Positions 52,582-62,438 of a stretch of DNA of 64,000 bases are shown in pieces (the stretch's first letter is position 1; every line of letters begins with the position of its first letter). The translations under genes were made by a program, and so were the position numbers. The stretch is from contig NZ_JACCBW010000004.1 of assembly GCF_013410035.1 (NCBI RefSeq), positions 267,704 through 331,703 on the forward strand, given 5' to 3'. The notes beneath the pieces are model-generated. The model was not told the origin of the DNA and did no database searches. It worked only from the letters and a program-made list of their open reading frames with translations. The stretch is from Nocardioides cavernae (lineage in GTDB: Bacteria > Actinomycetota > Actinomycetes > Propionibacteriales > Nocardioidaceae).

Positions 52582-53610
52582 GTGGACAGGTGCGTGGCGT
52601 GCGGTGCCGAGCTCGGGGTGGGGCGGTTCTGCCTCAACTGCGGGCACCCCGTCGGCACGCCCGCGCCCGAGGTCGTCGAGCACCCGCCGATCGCGCCCCC
52701 GGTGCAGGCGGCCGATCCCACGCCGGTCGCGCCCACGAGCCCGCCGGACCTCACCGACGACGCAGCGGCCCCCGAGCCCGCACCTGCACCGGGCCCCGAG
52801 CCCGGGACGGACCCCGAGCCTGATCCCGAGCCCGAGCCCGAGACCGAGGCACGGCACGAGTGGGACCCCCGCGAGGACCTGCTCCCCTACGAGAGCGTCG
52901 ACGACGTCGACGAGACGCCGATCCACGGTCGCGCCTGGGTCTTCTGGGTCGTGGGTGCGCTGCTGCTCGTCGGGTTGGTGGTGGTCCTGCTGCGGGTGTT
53001 CGACGCCGACGACGACGTGAGTGCCACCGACCCTGCCGGCCAGAGCACGTCGGAGCAGACGGCACCCGCTGCGGCGGAGTCGCCGGCGGATGCGGAGGGG
53101 GTGGCGACGGACGCGCCGACCGGCGTCGGCAGGGCCCTTCAACTCGCCGAGGGCGCCACCTTCGCCGTCGAGAGCACCGCGCCGCCGACCACGGACCTCG
53201 ACGGCAACCTCGTCGCCTACGAGGCGAGCCAGATGGGCGACGGCGACCCGACCACCGCGTGGCGCACCGAGGGTGCCGCCGAGGGCCAGGAGATCCGGGT
53301 CACCCTGCCGCAGGCGGCCGTGGTGTCGCGGGTCGGGATGGTCAACGGCTACGCCAAGCAGGTCGCGGGCGTCGACTGGTACCCCAACAACCGCCGCATC
53401 CTCTCCGTCACCTGGACCTTCGACGACGGCACCAGCGTGGAGCAGACGTTCGCCGAGCTTCCCGGGATGCAGCGCCTCGACGTGACGCCCGTGCAGACCG
53501 GCACCGTGGTGATCACCATCGACGCGGTCACCCCACCCGGAGCGGGCGACCTGGGGCGCGACTACACCGCCGTCAGCGAGATCTCGATCAGCGGCCGGCA
53601 GGCCGGCTGA
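52582..53610 (+). CDS. Zinc-ribbon membrane protein with an NADase-type glycan-binding (discoidin-like) domain
   Basis: A 342-residue protein. An N-terminal zinc ribbon C4-x2-C7...C17-x2-C20, a Pro/Glu/Asp-rich cytoplasmic linker, one helix (about 117-138), a low-complexity linker, and a C-terminal beta domain (about 175-340) with MGDGDPTTAWRTEGAAEGQEI and VGMVNGYAKQVAGVDWYPNNRR, typical of NADase-type glycan-binding/F5/8C-like domains. It may link an intracellular signal to an external ligand; function unknown. Leaderless GTG start at 52582. Confidence 0.85.
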   Translation: MDRCVACGAELGVGRFCLNCGHPVGTPAPEVVEHPPIAPPVQAADPTPVAPTSPPDLTDDAAAPEPAPAPGPEPGTDPEPDPEPEPETEARHEWDPREDLLPYESVDDVDETPIHGRAWVFWVVGALLLVGLVVVLLRVFDADDDVSATDPAGQSTSEQTAPAAAESPADAEGVATDAPTGVGRALQLAEGATFAVESTAPPTTDLDGNLVAYEASQMGDGDPTTAWRTEGAAEGQEIRVTLPQAAVVSRVGMVNGYAKQVAGVDWYPNNRRILSVTWTFDDGTSVEQTFAELPGMQRLDVTPVQTGTVVITIDAVTPPGAGDLGRDYTAVSEISISGRQAG

Positions 53611-53619
53611 CCTCCCTCG

Positions 53620-54621
<1,002 letters not shown>

Positions 54622-54648
54622 CCCATCACGGCCGTCCGGTGTGCCGAC

Positions 54649-54702
54649 GAGCGGTGCGTGAGACACGTTCCAGGGCTCGAGAACATGTCCTGCTCACCGC
54701 TC
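54649..54702 (-). terminator. Terminator hairpin after the DAHP synthase gene
   Basis: A long imperfect inverted repeat: 22-nt arms with 17 matches, including GAGCGGTG / CACCGCTC at the base, around a 10-nt loop. It begins 9 nt past the DAHP synthase stop and precedes ltaE. Confidence 0.6.
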
Positions 54703-54710
54703 GGGCAGGC

Positions 54711-56048
54711 TCAGGCCTTCCGCAGCATCTCCGCGACGAGGAAGGACAGCTCGAGGGACTGCACCCGGTTGAGGCGCGGGTCGCACACGGACTCGTAGCG
54801 GTTGGCGAGCCCGGCCTCGTCGATCTCCTCGCCGCCGCCGACGCACTCGGTGACGTCGTCACCGGTGAGCTCGACGTGGACGCCACCGGGCCACGTGCCG
54901 AGGCTGCGGTGCACGTCGAAGAAGCCCTGCACCTCGTCGATCACGTCGTCGAAGCGGCGGGTCTTGTAGCCCGAGGACGCCTCGAACGTGTTGCCGTGCA
55001 TCGGGTCGCAGACCCACGCGACGTTGAGCCCCTCGGCGGTGACCTTCTCCACGAGCGCGGGCAGTCCGTCACGGATCTTGCCGGCGCCGAAGCGGGTGAT
55101 GAAGGTGAGCCGGCCCGGGGTGTTCTCCGGGTTGAGGCGCGAGGCGTACGCCAGCGCGTCGTCGGGGGTCGTCGTGGGACCGAGCTTGATGCCGATCGGG
55201 TTCTTGATCCGCGACAGCAGCTCGACGTGCGGGCCGTCGAGCTGGCGGGTGCGCTCGCCGATCCACACGAAGTGCGCGGACACGTTGTAGGGCTGGTCGG
55301 TGCGCGAGTCGATGCGGGTGAGGGACTGCTCGTACTCGAGCAGCAGGGCCTCGTGGCTGGAGTGGAAGTCGACCCGGTGGAACTCGTCGGGGTCGGCGCC
55401 GATCGCCTTCATGAAGGTCAGCGCGCGCTCGATCTCGTCGGCCATCGCCTCGTAGCGCTGGCCGAACGGCGAGGACTGCACGAAGTCGGTGTTCCACGTG
55501 TGGACCTGGCGCAGGTCGGCGTAGCCGCCGGTGACGAACGCGCGCACGAGGTTCAGCGTCGCCGCCGAGGAGTTGTAGACGTCGACGAGCCGCTGCGGGT
55601 CGGGCACCCGGGCCTCGGGGGTGAAGTCGTAGCCGTTGACGGCGTCGCCGCGGTAGGCCGGGAGGGTGGTGCCGCCGCGGGTCTCGAGGTCGGACGAGCG
55701 CGGCTTGGCGTACTGGCCGGCGAGGCGGCCGAGCTTCACGACCGGCACGGAGGCGGCGTACGTCAGCACGACCGCCATCTGCAGCAGCACGCGGAGCTTG
55801 TTGCGGACGTTGTCGGCGGTGACGCCGGCGAAGGTCTCCGCGCAGTCGCCGCCCTGGAGCAGGAAGGCCTCGCCGCGCGTGACGGCGGCGATCTTCTCGG
55901 TGAGGTCGTCGCACTCGCCCGCGAAGACGAGCGGCGGCGCCGTCCGGAGTCGGGCGACAGCAGCGTCGACCGCCCCGGCATCGGGGTAGGTCGGCTGCTG
56001 CTTGGGCCCGAGGGCGTGCAGCTGCTCGAGGGTGGGGATGGCACTCAC
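54711..56048 (-). CDS. aroG: Class II 3-deoxy-7-phosphoheptulonate (DAHP) synthase
   Basis: First step of the shikimate pathway, joining PEP and erythrose 4-phosphate. It has 445 residues, class II type as in actinobacteria and plants: LLQGGDCAETFAG, PVVKLGRLAGQYAKPRSSD, YNVSAHFVWIGERTRQLDG, GIKLGPTTTPDD, WVCDPMHGNT and GGVHVELTGDDVTECVGG. The GTG at 56048 is 6 nt after a -10 box. In M. tuberculosis the homologue works with a chorismate mutase; the only mutase-like domain here is in the GNAT fusion at 6722-7435. Confidence 0.96.
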   Translation of the reverse strand: MSAIPTLEQLHALGPKQQPTYPDAGAVDAAVARLRTAPPLVFAGECDDLTEKIAAVTRGEAFLLQGGDCAETFAGVTADNVRNKLRVLLQMAVVLTYAASVPVVKLGRLAGQYAKPRSSDLETRGGTTLPAYRGDAVNGYDFTPEARVPDPQRLVDVYNSSAATLNLVRAFVTGGYADLRQVHTWNTDFVQSSPFGQRYEAMADEIERALTFMKAIGADPDEFHRVDFHSSHEALLLEYEQSLTRIDSRTDQPYNVSAHFVWIGERTRQLDGPHVELLSRIKNPIGIKLGPTTTPDDALAYASRLNPENTPGRLTFITRFGAGKIRDGLPALVEKVTAEGLNVAWVCDPMHGNTFEASSGYKTRRFDDVIDEVQGFFDVHRSLGTWPGGVHVELTGDDVTECVGGGEEIDEAGLANRYESVCDPRLNRVQSLELSFLVAEMLRKA

Positions 56049-56054
56049 CCCGCA

Positions 56055-56060
56055 AGGGTA
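56055..56060 (-). promoter_or_regulatory. -10 box of the DAHP synthase gene (leaderless)
   Basis: TACCCT on the minus strand, 6 nt before the GTG at 56048. Confidence 0.6.
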
Positions 56061-56110
56061 CGGCGCGGGGGCGGCCGCGCCCGAACCGCGACGCCTGCCG
56101 GACGCCCCGG

Positions 56111-57472
56111 TCAGCCGCGCGGGGTCAGCACGCCCTCCGCCTCGTCGACGCGGAGGCCACCGGACGCGGTCCTGCTGGCGACGAGGGTGCCGGTGACGAT
56201 CGAGCCGTAGGGGTAGCGGATGTGGCCGGGCGCGCCCTGGCGCGAGGTGGTCCACAGACGGTCGTCGAAGCCGATCTCCCCGCGGAACTGGTGGTTCTCC
56301 AGCACGAGCTCGTCGGTCGTGGCCTGGCCGAGCACGTAGGACGCCTCCCCGCGGTAGAACAGCGAGCCGTGCGAGACCTGGAGGATGCCGTCGTCGACGT
56401 GGACGGTCTGGTCGTGCACCTCACCGCTGAGGTAGACGTCGACGCCGCCGCGGACCATCACCTTCCACAGGTCGGACCGCGTGCCCTTCTCGTAGACGAG
56501 GTGGCTGGAGTTGCGGGTGCGGACGTCGGGGGTCATCGGCACGTGGCCCTGCACGAGCACCCAGGGGACGTCGTCGCGCTTCGCCCGCCGCAGCACCCCG
56601 CGCAGCCACGACAGCTGCTGCGGGTCGACGGACAGGTGCACGTCCCCCCCGCGCCGCTCGAAGACGTCGATGGTCACCAGCAGCACGTCGGGGTCGAGGC
56701 GCACGGCGTACGCGGTGTCGCGGGCGGGTCCGCGACGCGGGCGGTCGGTGAAGCGGCGCTCGCCCGCCTCGTCGCGCAGCACCGTGTCGGCGTAGATCCG
56801 CTTGAACTCCGGGACGTGGCGTCGCTTGAAGTCGATCCACGCGCGTCGGCGGCTGGCGCGCCACGGGTCGTCGCCGACCTCGTGGTCGCCCAGGGCGGTG
56901 TAGGTCGTGAGGCCGTGGTCGGTGAAGCGCTGGAGCCAGGCCGGGTAGTAGACGGCGGCGGCCCGACGCCAGGCCCGCATCCGCTGCGCCTCGGTCCTGA
57001 CCGGACCGAACACGCCGGTGCGGGAGTCGTCGCGTCCCCACCGCCCCTCGACGAGGTCGCCCGCGACGAGGACGTCGTCGGTGCCCTGCTCCGCCATCTC
57101 GGCGATGACGTGGTCGAGGGCGGCGTCGTACTCGTCGTTGGTGGAGTTGGCGACCACGCCGGTGCCCTTGACGACGTGCTCGCGACGACCGTCGGCGGTC
57201 AGGTCGGCGACGTCCTGGTTGAGGAAGTCGGGCGCGGAGACGAAGCGGTAGGCGTCGTCCAGGTCGGGGGCTCGCGGCACGGGGGGCCGGTCACGCGGAC
57301 CACGCGTGTCGAGGACGTCGGCCGGGTCGCGCGGGGACGATCCGAGCGTCGGGGCGAGGAGGTCACCGCCCGGCGTGGCGCTGGCAGAGGGGGACGGCGG
57401 GGTGACCGTCGAGCACCCGAGCACCGACGCCACGAGCAGCGCGAGGACGGGGCCGAGGGGTCGTCGAGTCAC
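56111..57472 (-). CDS. Metallophosphoesterase lipoprotein
   Basis: A 453-residue exported protein. The N-terminal signal ends in a lipobox LLVASVLGC, so it is likely a lipoprotein, matching lspA in this window. The calcineurin-like phosphoesterase domain has VLVAGDLVEG, YTALGDHEVGDDPW, VLVQGHVP and SGEVHD, which coordinate the metals. Substrate unknown. The GTG at 57472 lies 7 nt after a -10 box and starts the signal peptide directly. Confidence 0.88.
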   Translation of the reverse strand: MTRRPLGPVLALLVASVLGCSTVTPPSPSASATPGGDLLAPTLGSSPRDPADVLDTRGPRDRPPVPRAPDLDDAYRFVSAPDFLNQDVADLTADGRREHVVKGTGVVANSTNDEYDAALDHVIAEMAEQGTDDVLVAGDLVEGRWGRDDSRTGVFGPVRTEAQRMRAWRRAAAVYYPAWLQRFTDHGLTTYTALGDHEVGDDPWRASRRRAWIDFKRRHVPEFKRIYADTVLRDEAGERRFTDRPRRGPARDTAYAVRLDPDVLLVTIDVFERRGGDVHLSVDPQQLSWLRGVLRRAKRDDVPWVLVQGHVPMTPDVRTRNSSHLVYEKGTRSDLWKVMVRGGVDVYLSGEVHDQTVHVDDGILQVSHGSLFYRGEASYVLGQATTDELVLENHQFRGEIGFDDRLWTTSRQGAPGHIRYPYGSIVTGTLVASRTASGGLRVDEAEGVLTPRG

Positions 57473-57479
57473 TCGCCCC

Positions 57480-57485
57480 ACCGTA
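57480..57485 (-). promoter_or_regulatory. -10 box of the phosphoesterase gene (leaderless)
   Basis: TACGGT on the minus strand, 7 nt before the GTG at 57472. Confidence 0.55.
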
Positions 57486-57500
57486 GAGGGCGCACTCCAC

Positions 57501-57523
57501 CGGCCCGGGCACCAGCCGGGCCG
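57501..57523 (-). terminator. Terminator hairpin after the amino acid permease gene
   Basis: A perfect 8-bp GC stem (CGGCCCGG / CCGGGCCG) with a 7-nt loop, 6 nt past the permease stop and just upstream of the phosphoesterase promoter. Confidence 0.6.
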
Positions 57524-57529
57524 TGTCGC

Positions 57530-58975
57530 TCACTCGAGGTGGTCGATGTCGCGGAACCCGGTCTTCTTGGCGCGCACGCCGCGGTTGGTCATCCACGTCA
57601 GCGCCCAGAGCACCACGCCGACCGCCAGCAGGCCGCCCGCGATCTTGTACTGCACCATGTCGGCCTCGAGCCGCGCCCACGGACCCAGCAGGTACGCGCA
57701 GCAGATCGCGCCGACCACCGGCAGGTAGGAGGGGGCCCGGAACGCGCCGTCCGGCGTCGGGTCGCGACGCAGGACCAGGCAGGCGATGTTGACGATCGTG
57801 AAGACCGCGAGCAGCAGCAGCGCGGTCGTCCCCGACAGTGCCGCCACGACGGAGGACTCCGAGTCGAGGGTGACCACGCTGATCAGCGCGAGCGCCAGGA
57901 GCGTGGTGAAGACGATCGCGGTCCACGGGGACCGGCGGCCGGGGAGCACCTTGCCGAGCGAGCGCGGCAGCACGTCCTGCTGCGCCATGCCGTAGATGAG
58001 GCGGCTGGCCATCAGCATGTTGATGAGCGCGGTGTTGGCGACGGCGAAGACGGTGAGGAACGGGAAGATCGTGTCGATCGGCAGGTCGGGCGCACCGATC
58101 TTGACCACGTCGAGCAGGATGCCGGCCTCGGCGTTCGTGGGCTCGGCGATCTGGCCTGCCGGGATGACGGCGACGACCGAGATGGCGACGAGCATGTAGA
58201 TGACCACCGCGATGCCCAGCCCCGTGAGCATCGTGCGCGGGAAGATCTTCATCGGGTCCTTGGTCTCCTCGACCATGTTGACCGAGTCCTCGAAGCCGAC
58301 CATCGAGAAGAACGCGATCGCGGTGGCGATGGTGACGGCCATGAACAGGCCCTTGTCGTCCGGGCTCTCGAACACGGTGATCCGCCCGAGGTCGCCGTCG
58401 CCGCGGGCGATGACCCAGACGCCGATCCCGATGACGATGGCCAGGGCGGTCATCTCGACGAGGGTGAGGATCACGTTGAACTTCACGCTCTCCCCGACAC
58501 CGCGCAGGTTGATCGCCGCGAGCACGAGCATGAAGACCAGCGCCGTGACGAGCACCGCGGCCGAGCTCGGCTCGTCGTTGCCGAACCCGATGAGCAGGTT
58601 GGCGGCCAGCAGGTTGGACGACGTGGACGCGCTCGTGACGCCGGAGCACACGACGGTGAAGGCCACGAGGAACGTGATGAAGTGGATGCCGAACGCCTTG
58701 TGCGTGTAGAGCGCGGCCCCGGCCGCCTGGGGGTACTTGGTGACCAGCTCGAGATAGCTGAAGGCGGTCACCGTGGCCACGGCGAACGCGACGAGGAACG
58801 GCAGCCAGGCGATGCCGCCCACCTGACCGGCCAGCTTGCCGGTGACGGCGTAGACGCCCGCACCGAGGATGTCGCCGACGATGAACAGCAGGAGCAGCTT
58901 GGGGCCGAGGACCCGCTTGAGGTCCGTGTCCTCGGGCCCGTTCACGTCCGGCTGCGTGGCTTCTGTGGCACTCAT
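57530..58975 (-). CDS. APC-family amino acid permease
   Basis: A 481-residue amino acid/polyamine/organocation transporter with about twelve helices. The family motif GDILGAGVYAVTGKLAG is in helix 1 and FFSMVGFEDSVNMVEETKDPMKIFPR in the helix 6-7 region. It resembles the cationic amino acid permease (CAT-like) branch. The ATG at 58975 has GGGAG upstream. Divergent from the phosphofructokinase gene across 148 nt containing a palindrome. Confidence 0.92.
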   Translation of the reverse strand: MSATEATQPDVNGPEDTDLKRVLGPKLLLLFIVGDILGAGVYAVTGKLAGQVGGIAWLPFLVAFAVATVTAFSYLELVTKYPQAAGAALYTHKAFGIHFITFLVAFTVVCSGVTSASTSSNLLAANLLIGFGNDEPSSAAVLVTALVFMLVLAAINLRGVGESVKFNVILTLVEMTALAIVIGIGVWVIARGDGDLGRITVFESPDDKGLFMAVTIATAIAFFSMVGFEDSVNMVEETKDPMKIFPRTMLTGLGIAVVIYMLVAISVVAVIPAGQIAEPTNAEAGILLDVVKIGAPDLPIDTIFPFLTVFAVANTALINMLMASRLIYGMAQQDVLPRSLGKVLPGRRSPWTAIVFTTLLALALISVVTLDSESSVVAALSGTTALLLLAVFTIVNIACLVLRRDPTPDGAFRAPSYLPVVGAICCAYLLGPWARLEADMVQYKIAGGLLAVGVVLWALTWMTNRGVRAKKTGFRDIDHLE

Positions 58976-59085
58976 CGAGACTCCCGTCGTGGTTCCGCGC
59001 CGACGCACGGTGCCCCTCACCTTGGCGCGTGCGTGCGCCGTGAGGCAACCACCGCGGCACTCCCGGCACGCCGTGTCGTGGACCA

Positions 59086-59099
59086 TTGGATCGTTCCAA
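59086..59099. promoter_or_regulatory. Palindromic candidate operator between the permease and phosphofructokinase genes
   Basis: TTGGATCGTTCCAA has 5-bp arms (TTGGA/TCCAA) and a central CG, similar in layout to LacI-family operators. It lies 11 nt upstream of the -10 of the phosphofructokinase gene, over the expected -35. No regulator gene is next to it. Confidence 0.4.
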
Positions 59100-59110
59100 G
59101 GGATGTGCCC

Positions 59111-59116
59111 TACCCT
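59111..59116 (+). promoter_or_regulatory. -10 box of the phosphofructokinase gene (leaderless)
   Basis: TACCCT followed by 7 nt and the ATG at 59124. Confidence 0.6.
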
Positions 59117-59123
59117 GCTGCCC

Positions 59124-60320
59124 ATGCCGAAGCGAGTCGCTCTCCTCACCGCAGGCGGGTACGCCCCCTGCCTCTCCTCCGCCGTGGGCGCCCTCATCGA
59201 GACCTACGACGCCGCCGACCCCGGGATCGAGCTGATCGCCTACCGGCACGGCTACCACGGCCTGCTCACCGGCAACAGCGTCACCATCGGCCCCGAGGAG
59301 CGCGCGGGAGCCGCCCTGCTGCACCGCTTCGGCGGCAGCCCCATCGGCAACAGCCGGGTCAAGCTGACCAACGACGCCGACTGCCGCACCCGCGGCCTGA
59401 TCGGCGAGGACGAGACCGCGCTCGAGGTCGCCGCCCGCAGGTTGCAGGCGGACGGCGTCGACGTGCTCCACACCATCGGCGGCGACGACACCAACACCGC
59501 GGCGGCCGACCTCGCGGCGTACCTCGCCACCCAGGGCTCTCAGCTCACCGTCGTGGGGCTGCCCAAGACGATCGACAACGACATCGTCCCCATCCGGCAG
59601 AGCCTCGGCGCACAGACCGCCGCCGAGCAGGCCTCCCGGTTCGCCCAGAACGTGCTGGCCGAGCACGGGTCCAACCCCCGCATGCTCATCGTCCACGAGG
59701 TGATGGGCCGCGCGAGCGGGTGGCTCACCGCCGCGGCCGCCCGCGACTACATGGCGTGGCACGCCGAGCAGCAGTGGCTGCCCGGCATCGGCCTCGACGC
59801 GCGCAAGTGGGCCATCCACGCCGTCTACGTCCCCGAGCTCGGCATCGACCTGGCCGCCGAGGCCGCGCGGCTGCGTGCGGTGATGGACGAGGTCGGCTGC
59901 GTCAACATCTTCCTGGCCGAGGGTGCCGGGATCGACGACATCGTCGCCGAGCTGGAGGCGGCCGGCGAGGAGGTCGGGCGCGACCCGTTCGGGCACGTCA
60001 AGATCGACACGATCAACCCCGGTCGCTACTTCGCCGACCGCTTCTCCGAGGCGATCGGCGCCGAGAAGCGCATGGTCCAGAAGTCCGGCTACTTCTCGCG
60101 CTCCGCGCCCGCCAACGACACCGACCTCGCGCTCATCCGCGAGATGGCCGAGCTCGCCGTCGCGTCGGCGCTGGACGGCCGCCCCGGCGTGATCGGGCAC
60201 GACGAGGACCGTGGGGACGAGCTCCGTGCGATCGAGTTCGAGCGGATCGCCGGGCACAAGCCGTTCGACGCGACGCAGCCCTGGTTCACCGAGCTGCTCG
60301 CGGGCATCGGCCAGGCCTGA
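59124..60320 (+). CDS. pfp: Pyrophosphate-dependent 6-phosphofructokinase
   Basis: Phosphorylates fructose 6-phosphate with PPi (reversible), 398 residues. The donor specificity motif is GGDDT (119-123), where ATP enzymes have GGDGS, and PKTIDND (147-153) has Lys in place of Gly; both mark PPi use. MGRASGWLTAAAA and the C-terminal substrate loops are intact. Found in many actinobacteria alongside or instead of the ATP enzyme. Confidence 0.93.
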   Translation: MPKRVALLTAGGYAPCLSSAVGALIETYDAADPGIELIAYRHGYHGLLTGNSVTIGPEERAGAALLHRFGGSPIGNSRVKLTNDADCRTRGLIGEDETALEVAARRLQADGVDVLHTIGGDDTNTAAADLAAYLATQGSQLTVVGLPKTIDNDIVPIRQSLGAQTAAEQASRFAQNVLAEHGSNPRMLIVHEVMGRASGWLTAAAARDYMAWHAEQQWLPGIGLDARKWAIHAVYVPELGIDLAAEAARLRAVMDEVGCVNIFLAEGAGIDDIVAELEAAGEEVGRDPFGHVKIDTINPGRYFADRFSEAIGAEKRMVQKSGYFSRSAPANDTDLALIREMAELAVASALDGRPGVIGHDEDRGDELRAIEFERIAGHKPFDATQPWFTELLAGIGQA

Positions 60321-60324
60321 CCCG

Positions 60325-61572
60325 TCAGGCGGGCTCGGGGGTCTCCTCGCCCGCGGCGTTGGTCACCCGCAGGCCGGCGGCCGGCAGCGTGCGCGGCAGA
60401 CCCTGGAGGTACGCCGCGCTGACGACCGCGACGAGCGCGAGCACCCACCAGATCGTGGTCGGCCCGCGCTCGAGGAGCCACGTGAAGGCGATCGGCGTCA
60501 CCGCTCCCCCGATGCCCCAGCTCAGCTGGAACAGCCCGAGGTAGCGCCCGCGCAGGTGGTCGGGCGCCGCCTCGGCCGCGGTGGCGCTGAGGACGGGTCC
60601 GCCGACGAGCTCGCCGATCGTGTAGACGGCGGCGCCGACCAGCATCACGGTGACGGCGAGCCAGACCGGGAGCCAGCCGGCGAGGACGAACATCGCATAG
60701 CTGGCGACGAACACCACCTGCGCCAGGCCCATCATCCGGTGGCGCAGCTGCCCCGTCATCCGGCGTACGACCAGCCCCTGCCCGAGGCCGACCATGGCGG
60801 TGTTGAGGGTGAAGATCGCCCCGACGACCCACCCGGGCAGGTCGATGGTCTCGGCGACGTAGACCGGCAGCGCGAAGTTGAGCACCATCATGCCGGAGAC
60901 GAAGCCGAGCTGGCCCATCACGAGCCGGAGGTACGCCCGGTCGCGCAGGACGGTTGCCCAGCCCTCGACCGGTGCCCCCTCGGGCGACACGGCCCGGTGG
61001 TCGGGCACGTCGAGCAGCAGCACGAACGCGACGACGAAGGTGACCGCGTTGATGACGACGACGGCCTGGTAGGCGGTGTCGGTGCCGATCTGCAGGGCGA
61101 TGCCGGCGAGGACGCCGCCGATGGAGTAGCCGAGGTTGCGCACGGCCTGGAGGAACCCGAACCACAGCTCGCGCTCCCCCGGTGCCGAGATGGCGGTGAC
61201 GACGTTGCCGAAGGACCCCCAGAAGGACTGGCGCCCGATGTTGAGCAGCGTGGTCCAGAGCGCGACGGCGAGCAACGAGTCGGCCCACAGGTAGGCGACC
61301 ATGCCGACGGCCTGCACCAGGTTGCCGACGAGCATCATCCGCCGCGGGCCGAAGCGGTCGACGAGGCTGCCGATCACGAAGGCGCCCGGCATCGTCAGCA
61401 GGGCCGACAGCGACATCGCCGAGCCGATCTGCACGAGCGACAGGTCCGTCATCGCGACGAAGTAGAGCAGCGTGATGGGCATGAACAGGCCGCTGCCGAC
61501 GGTGTCGGCCACGATGGCCGCGACGAACCTGCGATGCTCCCCCACGCGGGGGAATCCGAGACGGCTGAGCAC
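60325..61572 (-). CDS. Major facilitator superfamily transporter
   Basis: A 415-residue MFS protein with about twelve helices. The loop 2-3 motif is [17 protein letters not shown], and the central loop carries [16 protein letters not shown]. Substrate unknown; probable drug or metabolite exporter. The GTG start at 61572 fits a leaderless transcript. It converges on the phosphofructokinase gene with 4 nt between stops. Confidence 0.92.
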   Translation of the reverse strand: MLSRLGFPRVGEHRRFVAAIVADTVGSGLFMPITLLYFVAMTDLSLVQIGSAMSLSALLTMPGAFVIGSLVDRFGPRRMMLVGNLVQAVGMVAYLWADSLLAVALWTTLLNIGRQSFWGSFGNVVTAISAPGERELWFGFLQAVRNLGYSIGGVLAGIALQIGTDTAYQAVVVINAVTFVVAFVLLLDVPDHRAVSPEGAPVEGWATVLRDRAYLRLVMGQLGFVSGMMVLNFALPVYVAETIDLPGWVVGAIFTLNTAMVGLGQGLVVRRMTGQLRHRMMGLAQVVFVASYAMFVLAGWLPVWLAVTVMLVGAAVYTIGELVGGPVLSATAAEAAPDHLRGRYLGLFQLSWGIGGAVTPIAFTWLLERGPTTIWWVLALVAVVSAAYLQGLPRTLPAAGLRVTNAAGEETPEPA

Positions 61573-61578
61573 AGGGTC

Positions 61579-61588
61579 ACACTAGGGT
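61579..61588. promoter_or_regulatory. Abutting divergent -10 boxes of the MFS and DUF1028 genes
   Basis: On the minus strand TAGTGT (61579-61584) is 6 nt before the MFS GTG; on the plus strand TAGGGT (61583-61588) is 7 nt before the DUF1028 ATG. The two boxes share the TA at 61583-61584, so RNA polymerase probably cannot open both at once. Confidence 0.6.
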
Positions 61589-61595
61589 CCGGGGT

Positions 61596-62438
61596 ATGAC
61601 CTTCTCCATCGTTGCCCGGTCCGACGACGGCGAGTCGTGGGGGGTGGCCGTCGCGTCGAAGTTCCTCGCCGTCGGATCCGCCGTCCCCGCGGCCGCTGCC
61701 GGGGTCGGCGCCATCGCCACGCAGGCCGACGCCAACATCGCGTACAAGTACCTCGGGCTCGCGCACCTCGACGAGGGCGCGACCGCGCAGGTCGCCCTCG
61801 ACCGCCTCGTCGAGGAGGACGACGGCCGCGAGCACCGGCAGGTCGGGATCGTGGACTCCGACGGCAACGCGGCGACGTGGACGGGCTCCGACTGCTTCGC
61901 GTGGGCCGGCGGCACGACCGGGCGCAGCGGCGAGCGGGGCGGCTACGCCATCCAGGGCAACATCCTCACCGGGCCCGAGGTCGTCGAGGCGATGGAGCGC
62001 GCATGGGCGAAGGCCGCCGACCAGTCCCTCGAGCGCCGGCTGCTCGCCGCGCTGGCCGCCGGCGACGCGGCCGGGGGCGACAGCCGCGGACGGCAGTCGG
62101 CCGCCCTGCTCGTCGTGCGCGACGGCGCCGGCTACGGAGGTCACGACGACGTCGCGGTCGACCTGCGCGTCGACGACCACGCGGACCCGGTCACCGAGCT
62201 GGCGCGGCTGGTCGACCTCAACGAGCTCTACCTGACTGCTTCCACGCCCGAGGAGCAGGTGCCGGTCGACGACGCGCTGATGGTCGAGCTCGAGGCGCTC
62301 GCCAAGGCCGAGGGCAAGGACAGCTTCCACATGTGGGTCGGGTCGGAGAACTACGAGATGCGCGTCGACGCGGGCGCCCGGCCCGCGTGGATCGACCGAC
62401 GGATCCTCGCGATCATCCGGGGCGAGGACCAGTCGTGA
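61596..62438 (+). CDS. DUF1028 family protein (Ntn-hydrolase-like fold)
   Basis: A 280-residue protein of the DUF1028 family. It begins [13 protein letters not shown], with Thr2 where Ntn-hydrolases place their nucleophile after Met removal, then [45 protein letters not shown] and [10 protein letters not shown]. The C-terminal part is a helical DUF1028-linked segment with [13 protein letters not shown]. Function unknown. The glpK GTG overlaps its stop as GTGA, so the two are coupled. Confidence 0.9.
   Translation: MTFSIVARSDDGESWGVAVASKFLAVGSAVPAAAAGVGAIATQADANIAYKYLGLAHLDEGATAQVALDRLVEEDDGREHRQVGIVDSDGNAATWTGSDCFAWAGGTTGRSGERGGYAIQGNILTGPEVVEAMERAWAKAADQSLERRLLAALAAGDAAGGDSRGRQSAALLVVRDGAGYGGHDDVAVDLRVDDHADPVTELARLVDLNELYLTASTPEEQVPVDDALMVELEALAKAEGKDSFHMWVGSENYEMRVDAGARPAWIDRRILAIIRGEDQS

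Noticed and set aside
56222..60544. A plus-strand open frame of about 1440 codons across the phosphoesterase, permease and phosphofructokinase genes
   Set aside because: It is antisense to two well-supported genes and out of frame in the third; its composition is low-complexity. Absence of stops is due to high GC.
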